Origin: JAJFUE01 sp039683515
GTDB taxonomy: Bacteria > Sumerlaeota > Sumerlaeia > MVZB01
Direction of reading: 5' to 3'
Assembly: GCA_039683515.1 (NCBI GenBank)
Contig: JBDKRG010000010.1
Coordinates: 1-64,000, forward strand
DNA length: 64,000 bases
The notes beneath the pieces are model-generated. The model ran no database searches, had not been told where the DNA came from, and saw nothing but the letters and a program-made list of their open reading frames with translations. Within the stretch, counting starts at the first letter, position 1. The number at the start of each line of letters is the position of its first letter. This document shows positions 16,124 through 22,826 of this stretch, piece after piece. A program made the translations under genes and the position numbers.

Positions 16124-17686
16124 ATGTCACATAACGACGCGCAGGGGCCGAGCCGGCGGCGATTCCTGAAGGGAACCGTCGGTGCCATTCTGGCCGGCTC
16201 CCTGATGAGCCGGTTCGCCGGCAACGCCGAGGCGGCCGTGGGCTTCAAGCGCACGGTCGGCGCCGAGCGGCCGGTTCCGGAAGGGGAGGCCATGCCGTAC
16301 AAGATCGGCGTGGCGATGGAAGATGTCACGCCGACCTGGCCGGTCCCGCTGGCCGGCTTTTCGTTCCGGAAAGGCAAGCCTTCGGAGGGGGTTTATCAGC
16401 CGCTTTACGTCCGCGCGATGTCGATCGACGACGGCGGGAAAAAGCTCGTCTACGTGATGGGCGACATCTGCTACTGGGACCGCAAGGGCGGCCGGGGCCC
16501 GCGCCCGGGCGCCGACAACAGCCGCGGCACCGGCGCCGGCCTCGGCATCATCAAGTCGATCCAGGACCAGCTCCGGCGGAGCCACGGCCTCGAGCCCGAC
16601 CAGATCGTTTTCGTCGCCACGCACACCCACTCCGGCCCGGTCCTGAACGACGAACGATTCAAGGCCAAGCTGATTCCGGCGACGGTCAAGTGCGTCCAGG
16701 ACGCGATCGCGGGCGAGAAGGAAGGCCGCCTGTTCTTCGGGCGCGGCTCGACCGACGTCGGCGCCAGTCGCCGCGCCCAACTGCTCAACGGCGAGGACGC
16801 CTGGCAGATCAGCCCCTACTCGTCGCACGACCACGAAGTCGTCGTCGTCAAGGCCGTCGACCGCTCCGGCAAGGTGATCGGCCTGATGTTTAATTATGGC
16901 TGCCACCCGACCACGATGGGGACGCAGCTGATCGGCGGCGACTACTGCGGCTTCGCGCAGCTCGAGCTCCAGAAACGGCTCGGCGGCGCGGTTGCCATGT
17001 TCCTGCAGGGGTGCGGCGGCGACGGCAAGACCGACAACCCGCAGCCCGGCAAGCGGTTCCTGTTCCTGACGCCGACCAAGGCGACGGTGGACCAGCCCGA
17101 AAAGCTCGGCAAGCGGCTGGCCGACGACGTCTGCAAGGTCCTCAAGGGGAAGATGGAGGAGATCGACGGGCGGATCCAGTACGGCAGCACCGTCGTCAAC
17201 CTGCCCGTGCTGTCGGCGTGGACGGGCGAAAAATGGGTCGACACGCGCGCCGGGTTCAGCCCGTCCGACCCGCTGTCGGGTCCGCGCCGCCGCATGGCCC
17301 GCATGGCACGGTGGATCACCGAGTCGATGGACGCCAACGGCGAATACAAGGTCACGCAGGCCGCCGACCTTTACGTCACGCGCATCGGCGACAAGTTCAT
17401 CCATGTCGGCCTGAGCGGCGAGGCGTGCAGCCCCTACAGCCTGCGCATCAAGGATCAGCTGCGCGGCAACAACGTCATGGTCACCGGCTACACCGGCCCG
17501 ATGCACGGCTACGTCCCCGGCATGGCCCAGATCCCCTACGGCGGCTACGAGGTCTTCACCAACGGCAACCGCAAGCCCTACAGCCCCGAGGTCGAGGACA
17601 TGATCGTGTGCGACGCCATGGAACTGGTCGAGACGGTCGGCAACAAGATCCCGCCGCTCGAGCCGCCCAAGGTCGAGGAATCCTGA
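16124..17686 (+). CDS. Tat-exported neutral/alkaline ceramidase-like protein
   Basis: 520 residues with a twin-arginine signal (SRRRFLKGTVGAILAG). The body matches neutral/alkaline non-lysosomal ceramidase-like proteins: KIGVAMEDVTPTWPVPLAGF, THTHSGP with the zinc-binding histidines, FNYGCHPTTMG, and a long C-terminal domain. True ceramidases hydrolyse the amide of ceramide. Homologues in environmental bacteria are often called ceramidase only by similarity, so the substrate is uncertain. AGGAGG lies five bases before ATG 16124, which is preferred over the adjacent ATG 16121. A strong terminator follows. Confidence 0.85.
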   Translation: MSHNDAQGPSRRRFLKGTVGAILAGSLMSRFAGNAEAAVGFKRTVGAERPVPEGEAMPYKIGVAMEDVTPTWPVPLAGFSFRKGKPSEGVYQPLYVRAMSIDDGGKKLVYVMGDICYWDRKGGRGPRPGADNSRGTGAGLGIIKSIQDQLRRSHGLEPDQIVFVATHTHSGPVLNDERFKAKLIPATVKCVQDAIAGEKEGRLFFGRGSTDVGASRRAQLLNGEDAWQISPYSSHDHEVVVVKAVDRSGKVIGLMFNYGCHPTTMGTQLIGGDYCGFAQLELQKRLGGAVAMFLQGCGGDGKTDNPQPGKRFLFLTPTKATVDQPEKLGKRLADDVCKVLKGKMEEIDGRIQYGSTVVNLPVLSAWTGEKWVDTRAGFSPSDPLSGPRRRMARMARWITESMDANGEYKVTQAADLYVTRIGDKFIHVGLSGEACSPYSLRIKDQLRGNNVMVTGYTGPMHGYVPGMAQIPYGGYEVFTNGNRKPYSPEVEDMIVCDAMELVETVGNKIPPLEPPKVEES

Positions 17687-17706
17687 GGCGGACCGGCAAT
17701 CAAGGC

Positions 17707-17743
17707 AAAACGCATGGGGTGCAAAGCCCCATGCGTTTTTGTT
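17707..17743 (+). terminator. intrinsic terminator of the ceramidase-like gene
   Basis: CGCATGGGG (17711-17719), a 7-base loop and CCCCATGCG (17727-17735) form a perfect 9-bp stem, extended by A4/T4 and followed by TTTTTGTTT. Confidence 0.92.
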
Positions 17744-17746
17744 TAT

Positions 17747-17769
17747 GGACCTATAGGTCCTATAGGACC
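17747..17769. repeat. overlapping perfect palindromes (GGACCTATAGGTCC)
   Basis: GGACCTATAGGTCC (17747-17760) and GGTCCTATAGGACC (17756-17769) overlap, each a perfect 14-bp palindrome. Similar GGTCC-phased sequence occurs near 487-508. It could be a repeat or a protein-binding site upstream of panB. Confidence 0.65.
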
Positions 17770-17907
17770 CACTCGGGCGACTGCCGTCCGCTCACCACCC
17801 CATTCCTTTCTTTACTTCCCCCGGCGGTGGTTTAACATGGGTGAGGACGCGATTGGTTTGGATTTTTGCGCAGGCCGATTTTATTGGGCATGAAGAAAGG
17901 GACTGCT

Positions 17908-18732
17908 ATGAGTTCGACCTCACCCGCGACGGCTCCCGTCACCATCCAGACGCTGCGGCTCATGAAGCGCGAGCAGCGCCCGATCGCCATGGCCACCGCC
18001 TACGACGCCATCACCGCGGCGTGGGCCGAGGCGGCCGGCATCGACGCGATCCTCGTCGGCGACTCGCTGACCAACACGGCGCTCGGCCAGCCCGACACGA
18101 TCGGCGCGACGCTCGACATCATGATCAACCACTGCGCGGCCGTCGCGCGCGGCGCCGGGCGCGCCCTGCTCATCGGCGACATGCCGTTCATGACCTACAA
18201 GATCAGCCCCGAGCAGGCGATGGCCAGCGCCGCCCGCATGATGCAGGAAGGGCGCATGAAAGCGGTCAAGCTCGAGGGCGGCCAGGAGGTCGCCGCGACC
18301 GTCGCGCGCCTTGTCGACGCCGGCATCCCGGTCCTGGGCCACATCGGCCTGTTGCCGCAGTCCTACCACGCGATGGGCGGCTACCGGCTCCAGGGGCGCG
18401 GCGAGACCGAGGCCAAGCGCCTCATGAACGACGCCATCGCCCTCGAGGAAGCCGGCGCGTTCGGGATCGTCCTCGAGAAGATGCCCGTGGCGCTCGCCGA
18501 GGAAATCAGCAAGCACCTCGCGATCCCGACGATCGGCATCGGCGCCGGCCCCAGGTGCGACGGCCAGGTGCTCGTGATCGCCGACCTGCTCGGGATGGGC
18601 GAGCGCTCGCCGATCAAGTTCGTCAAGCCGTATGCCAACCTGCGCGAAGTGGCCACCGGCGCGCTTCGGCAATACGCCGAGGAAGTCCGCGGCCGCGCAT
18701 TCCCCGACCCGGAGCACTCCTACGATGCCTAA
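17908..18732 (+). CDS. panB: 3-methyl-2-oxobutanoate hydroxymethyltransferase
   Basis: About 274 residues of PanB, the TIM-barrel enzyme that makes ketopantoate from alpha-ketoisovalerate and 5,10-methylene-THF in pantothenate (CoA) synthesis. Visible signatures are MATAYDAITA, the Mg-binding VGDSL, GDMPFMTYK, VKLEGG, GHIGLLPQS and IPTIGIGAGPRCDGQVLV. ATG 17908 is preferred over 17890 and 17866 because GAAAGGG lies at the right distance. The stop overlaps the nadC start by eight bases, so the two vitamin or cofactor genes are translated together. Confidence 0.97.
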   Translation: MSSTSPATAPVTIQTLRLMKREQRPIAMATAYDAITAAWAEAAGIDAILVGDSLTNTALGQPDTIGATLDIMINHCAAVARGAGRALLIGDMPFMTYKISPEQAMASAARMMQEGRMKAVKLEGGQEVAATVARLVDAGIPVLGHIGLLPQSYHAMGGYRLQGRGETEAKRLMNDAIALEEAGAFGIVLEKMPVALAEEISKHLAIPTIGIGAGPRCDGQVLVIADLLGMGERSPIKFVKPYANLREVATGALRQYAEEVRGRAFPDPEHSYDA

Positions 18733-19591
18733 CCGCACGCACCCGCGCCTCGAAATCACGCCCGAACTGGCCCGCCTGCTCAAGGCCGCGCTCGCCGAGG
18801 ACGTCGGCGCGGGCGACGCCACCACGCGATCGATCGTGCCCGGGAAGCTCAAGGGGCGCGGCGAGATCATCGCCAAGGCCGCCGGCGTCCTGTGCGGCGC
18901 GGCCATCGCCGACCACGTCTGGCGCCTGGCCGACAAGAAGATCGCCGTCAAGTGGCTCCTCAAGGACGGCGACCGCGTGGCGCCCGGCGACCGGGTGGCC
19001 GAGATGACCGGCCCGATGGCGGGCCTCCTCACCGGCGAGCGCGTCGCGCTCAACTTCCTGCAGCGGCTCTCCGGGATCGCCACGCTCACGGCGAAGTTCC
19101 ACGCGGCGGCCGGCGGCCCGGCCGGGCCGCTCATCTGCGACACGCGCAAGACGACCCCGCTGTGGCGCCGGCTCGAGCGCTATGCCGTCGCGGTCGGCGG
19201 CGGCACGAACCACCGCTTCGGCCTGTTCGACATGGTGCTGATCAAGGAGAACCACGCGCGAGCGGCGGGCGGCCTGGGCGAGGCGATCCGCCGCGCGCGC
19301 AAGGGCGCCCCGGGCCTGCGCATCGCCGCCGAGGCCCGCGACGCCGCCGAGGTGCGCGAGTGCTGCGAATGCCACGCCGACCTGATCCTGCTCGACAACT
19401 TCACGCCCGCCCGCGTCCGCGCCGTCATCGAGCGATTCCGCCCGGCCGGCATCCCGTTCGAGATCAGCGGCGGGGTCAGCCTGAAGAACATCGCGGAGTA
19501 TGCCAAGGCCGGCGCCGACCGCATCTCGATCGGAGCCCTGACCCACTCCGCCCCCGCGCTCGACCTCTCGGTGCAGCTCTACCAGGAGTAG
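18725..19591 (+). CDS. nadC: nicotinate-nucleotide pyrophosphorylase (quinolinate phosphoribosyltransferase)
   Basis: 288 residues, the normal length for NadC. It converts quinolinate and PRPP to nicotinate mononucleotide in de novo NAD synthesis. Motifs seen: AEDVGAGDATT, GERVALNFLQRLSGIAT, the RKTTPLWRRLERYAVAVGGG and NHRFGLFDMVLIKENH stretch, LLDNF, and ISGGVSLKNI. No nadA or nadB is in the window. It overlaps panB at 18725-18732 and is followed by a terminator at 19600. Confidence 0.97.
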   Translation: MPNRTHPRLEITPELARLLKAALAEDVGAGDATTRSIVPGKLKGRGEIIAKAAGVLCGAAIADHVWRLADKKIAVKWLLKDGDRVAPGDRVAEMTGPMAGLLTGERVALNFLQRLSGIATLTAKFHAAAGGPAGPLICDTRKTTPLWRRLERYAVAVGGGTNHRFGLFDMVLIKENHARAAGGLGEAIRRARKGAPGLRIAAEARDAAEVRECCECHADLILLDNFTPARVRAVIERFRPAGIPFEISGGVSLKNIAEYAKAGADRISIGALTHSAPALDLSVQLYQE

Positions 19592-19599
19592 GCCGCCAG

Positions 19600-19620
19600 C
19601 GCCGAAACCGGCGTTTTTTA
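19600..19620 (+). terminator. intrinsic terminator after panB-nadC
   Basis: CGCCG, AAAC loop, CGGCG followed by TTTTTT. It ends 13 bases before the first of the five paralogous membrane genes, so that array probably has its own transcription start or depends on read-through. Confidence 0.8.
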
Positions 19621-19632
19621 AGGCCCGAAGCG

Positions 19633-20232
19633 ATGGACCACCCCGCCGAACAGAACATGGTGTCCGTGTTGTGCACGTATGATGCGGAGCTGGCGGGGAT
19701 CGCGGCCGAGTGGCTCGGCGACAACAAGATCCCATGCGTCCGACGCTGCGATCGCGAACGGGGCTGCTCCGAGACAATCGAGTTGTTCGTTCCCTTCAGT
19801 TACGCGCGTCAGGCGCATGCGATTCTGGACGATTGGCGAAAATTCCGGGAAGTCGTGGTCGAGGCACCGAAGGTCAGTGAAAAATACAGGCGGGTTTTCG
19901 GGACGCAGGCCATATGTGTCTGGCTCATCGCCAATGGGATTGCATTCGCAATCGAGGTCGTCACGCAGGATGACCTGTGGTTTGCGAAGACGTGGCCTGT
20001 TCTATTAGCCGTGCTCGGTGGCGTGGTCGCCGTTCGGACGTATGCATACTGGCGTCGCCTGCAGGTGCTCGGCTACGACTGGGTCAGCCTGAGCGATGCC
20101 AATGATATCCTCTGGCGGGTCGGGCGGAAGGCGCATGCGATCCCATCGGCCGCCGAGTTGGAAATCCTCCCCGGCTTCACGCGCACCGCCGAATGCATGA
20201 TCCGATTTCTGAAGGAACGGGGTGACGCATGA
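19633..20232 (+). CDS. DUF2007-like membrane protein, array copy 1
   Basis: 199 residues. The N-terminal ~75 residues resemble DUF2007 (PF09413, putative signal-transducing domain): VSVLCTYDAELAGIAAEWLGDNKIPCV with a closing IELFVPFSYARQAHAILDDW. Two membrane segments follow (~105-150). The C-terminal ~60 residues have the array-wide module YAYWRRLQVLGYDWVSLSDA, then LPG and a charged end. Function is unknown; the domain layout suggests a cytosolic sensor or effector at both ends of a short hairpin. No strong Shine-Dalgarno is seen. The stop overlaps copy 2 by ATGA. Confidence 0.8.
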   Translation: MDHPAEQNMVSVLCTYDAELAGIAAEWLGDNKIPCVRRCDRERGCSETIELFVPFSYARQAHAILDDWRKFREVVVEAPKVSEKYRRVFGTQAICVWLIANGIAFAIEVVTQDDLWFAKTWPVLLAVLGGVVAVRTYAYWRRLQVLGYDWVSLSDANDILWRVGRKAHAIPSAAELEILPGFTRTAECMIRFLKERGDA

Positions 20233-20894
20233 GCCGCGCGCCCGCAGAACAGGCCCTGGTTACCGTGTATCGGGCAAGCGACCCGATCCTGGCCGGGCTT
20301 GCCGCCGAGTGCCTTGAAAACAACGAAATCCCGGTTACGCGCATAGAGGACGCCCGGACGCTGGACGGCGGGTATGAGGTCTCGGTCGGCGCGATCGAGC
20401 TGCTTGTTCCCGCAGAGCGTGTCAACGAGGCCGCCGTCGTCCTGGACAAATGGGAATGCCTTCGAAAAACCGCGGCGGCGGCGCCGCCCAAACCGCCCAC
20501 GCCATCGGGAAGCTTTGAAAACGTCAAATACGAGGTGATGTATTCTGTATTTTGTTTGATCCTGATTTTAATGTCACTCGCTTCCATCGGCCGGGTCCCG
20601 TATATCGCGTTCGTGATCTTCCTGCCGAGCCTTCAGTCGTTGATCCGGATCGTGTGGGCTTATTCGTATTGGCGTCACATGCGGAGCCTCGGCTATGAAT
20701 GGCCCACGCTCGGGGATGCCTATGAAATCAAAACCTCCCTGGGCTACCGGAAAGCCTATGCCCTGCCCCCCGCCGGCGATGTCGCATTGCTGCCGGGATA
20801 CAAGCCCGATGTGGACGGGATCTACCATTTCCTGATCGGATTTGCCGACTACAAGCGCGAGGTCGCGCTCAAGCGGAGAAAAAAGAAGCCATGA
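20229..20894 (+). CDS. DUF2007-like membrane protein, array copy 2
   Basis: 221 residues with the same plan as copy 1. A DUF2007-like domain (LVTVYRASDPILAGLAAECL, ending IELLVPAERVNEAAVVLDKW) is followed by a Pro/Ala linker, two membrane helices (VFCLILILMSLASI and YIAFVIFLPSL), and the C-terminal YSYWRHMRSLGYEWPTLGDA module. It ends in a Lys/Arg-rich tail (KRRKKKP). No paralogous enzyme motif is present. Its ATG lies inside the stop of copy 1, so expression is coupled. Confidence 0.82.
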   Translation: MSRAPAEQALVTVYRASDPILAGLAAECLENNEIPVTRIEDARTLDGGYEVSVGAIELLVPAERVNEAAVVLDKWECLRKTAAAAPPKPPTPSGSFENVKYEVMYSVFCLILILMSLASIGRVPYIAFVIFLPSLQSLIRIVWAYSYWRHMRSLGYEWPTLGDAYEIKTSLGYRKAYALPPAGDVALLPGYKPDVDGIYHFLIGFADYKREVALKRRKKKP

Positions 20895-21370
20895 CGCCGC
20901 CCGCTGATCACATGCCCGACGACCCGGCCCGGACCGGTGATTCGGATGCGGGCGCTCCCGCGCCGGAGCAAGCACCGGAACCGCTCGCGCGACTGGGCGC
21001 TGCAATCGGCATCATCATTTTGGCTTTCGTTATTTCCTTTTTCAGCATCATCTGCATGGCGCTCTTGCCGTTTCTGATCCTCATCCTGTTCATTCCCGCC
21101 TCACTCATCTTCGTGGCCTGGGTTGTTCTGAGCATGACGCTCGGCCGCGAATATCTTCAACATCTGCGGGATTTGGGTTATGCATGGCTGGAGATCAGCG
21201 ACGCCAACATCATTCTCTATAAATGCGGGCGAAAGGCGTACCTGTTGCCGCAGGCCATCGACTATGAGATGCTTCCGCGAAGCCGCAAGACCCGCGCGGG
21301 ACTGATCCGGTTTATCAATCACCTCGACCGCTACAAGCGCCGCGTGCGCCGCCGGAGCGCGAAGCCATGA
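20891..21370 (+). CDS. membrane protein, array copy 3 (lacks the DUF2007 domain)
   Basis: 159 residues. Unlike its neighbours it has a short Pro/Ala/Asp-rich N-terminus in place of the DUF2007 domain, then two strong membrane helices (IGIIILAFVISFFSIICMAL and PFLILILFIPASLIFVAW), then the shared C-terminal module (YLQHLRDLGYAWLEISDANI, GRKAYLLPQ, LDRYKRRVRRR). It shows that the C-terminal module is the unit every copy keeps. ATGA overlaps occur at both ends. Confidence 0.8.
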   Translation: MTPPADHMPDDPARTGDSDAGAPAPEQAPEPLARLGAAIGIIILAFVISFFSIICMALLPFLILILFIPASLIFVAWVVLSMTLGREYLQHLRDLGYAWLEISDANIILYKCGRKAYLLPQAIDYEMLPRSRKTRAGLIRFINHLDRYKRRVRRRSAKP

Positions 21371-21996
21371 CGCAATCGGCCGACCAGGATCTTGTCGCCG
21401 TTTGCACCTTGGCCGACCCGATCGAGGCGTCGCTTGCCTCCGATTTCTTTGCAGCCTCGCATGTCCCATGCACGATCAACGACAATCACGCGCCGATCAA
21501 ATTGCTCGTCTCGAAAAAACATGCCGACAAAGCCATTGCGCTCGCAAAAGTGTGGGAAATCCATCGCAATAACAATGCCGCCGCCAAGCCGACCGCAAGC
21601 GATCCGCTCCACTATACGAAGTGGATGATCGGCATGAGCGGCGCACTTGTCGTGAGCTTAATCTTCTTTATGTTCACGAACTGGATTATTGGCGGCAAAA
21701 TCCTGATCGTGTTTCTGATCTGGACGCCGTTCGCGGTTTACATGATCCATACCGAAGGCGTGCGGCCTTATCTGTTGTGGCGGCACTTGATGACGCTTGG
21801 TTACGAGTGGCCGACCAAATCCGATGCGCTCATGCTTTTGATGGAACACGGCAAGGAAGCCTGGCGGCTCTGGCCCGCGGCGGATGTCGAAATGCTGCCC
21901 GGCATTCAGCGCAATTGGCGGGGGCTTGGGAATTTCCTCAATTATCGCAAGCAACACAAAAAGTTATGCGATCCACGAAAGCGGATGAAGCCATGA
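21367..21996 (+). CDS. DUF2007-like membrane protein, array copy 4
   Basis: 209 residues. The N-terminal DUF2007-like region (LVAVCTLADPIEASLASDFF, then PIKLLVSKKHADKAIALAKV) lacks the Gly-rich insert of copy 5. Two membrane helices (GALVVSLIFFMFTNWII and ILIVFLIWTPFAVYMI) precede the module LLWRHLMTLGYEWPTKSDAL and AADVEMLPG. The end is basic. Start and stop both overlap neighbours by ATGA. Confidence 0.82.
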   Translation: MTQSADQDLVAVCTLADPIEASLASDFFAASHVPCTINDNHAPIKLLVSKKHADKAIALAKVWEIHRNNNAAAKPTASDPLHYTKWMIGMSGALVVSLIFFMFTNWIIGGKILIVFLIWTPFAVYMIHTEGVRPYLLWRHLMTLGYEWPTKSDALMLLMEHGKEAWRLWPAADVEMLPGIQRNWRGLGNFLNYRKQHKKLCDPRKRMKP

Positions 21997-22646
21997 CGCA
22001 ATCCTCCAACGATCTTGTCGTTGTCTACCAGAGCTCCGATATCGTGTCGGCGTCGGTGTCGGTGTCGTGCCTCGAGCAGGCCGGCATCCCGTACATGACG
22101 CGCAACCGCGATTGCGAGAACCTGATCGGGGCGGGGACGTTCGGGACCGGGTTCAACGTGGCGGCCGGGCCGTTCGAGCTGCTCGTCCGCGCCGATCGCG
22201 CCGGCGAGGCGAGGGAAGCCCTGGACGAACTGCTCGCCGCCGACGCCGAAAAACTCCGCACCCGGCCGTACGAAGAATTCAGGGAAGTCACGACGCCCCG
22301 GCAGATCGTCAACGTGCTGGTCTGGTTCATGATCATCGCGGTGGTGACCGGCTCGCTGGGTTACATCGGCAACATCGCGCTCGCGGCGGCGCTGTTCCTG
22401 CTCGGCATGATGACGCTGACGATCGGATACGGCTATTGGCGCCGCATGCGGACGCTCGGGTACGAATGGGCGGAAATCGGCGACGCCAACTGGATCCTGC
22501 TCCGCTGCCGCGGCCGGGCGCTGCGGCTCCCGCCGGCCGCCGACGTCGAAACCATCCCCGGCGGCACGCAAGACAGCGAGGGGGTCATCGACTTCCTGAA
22601 CGCCCTGGCCATCTACAAGCGCCGGCGCCGGGAAGAGAGCCGCTGA
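21993..22646 (+). CDS. DUF2007-like membrane protein, array copy 5
   Basis: 217 residues, and the clearest DUF2007 match: LVVVYQSSDIVSASVSVSCL, a Gly-rich loop (GAGTFGTGFNVAAGP), then FELLVRADRAGEAREALDEL. Two membrane helices (VLVWFMIIAVVTGSLGYI and ALAAALFLLGMMTLTIGY) lead to the shared YGYWRRMRTLGYEWAEIGDA, AADVETIPG and a basic tail. It is the last gene of the array. The 180-bp gap that follows is GC-rich with no clear terminator. Confidence 0.85.
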   Translation: MTQSSNDLVVVYQSSDIVSASVSVSCLEQAGIPYMTRNRDCENLIGAGTFGTGFNVAAGPFELLVRADRAGEAREALDELLAADAEKLRTRPYEEFREVTTPRQIVNVLVWFMIIAVVTGSLGYIGNIALAAALFLLGMMTLTIGYGYWRRMRTLGYEWAEIGDANWILLRCRGRALRLPPAADVETIPGGTQDSEGVIDFLNALAIYKRRRREESR

Positions 22647-22826
22647 CGCGGCCGGCGGCCCGATGGCGGCCGCCCCTTCAAGACTCAGGGAGCGGCTTTC
22701 CCGACACGCCACATCGAGGCCGGCGCTCGAGCCGGATACCCCGCTGCTTTTCCGATTGATATCAACCCGGTTATATGTGTCAATACTGACCACGTCAAGA
22801 TCAGACAACCGGGAACATAGCAGTCG

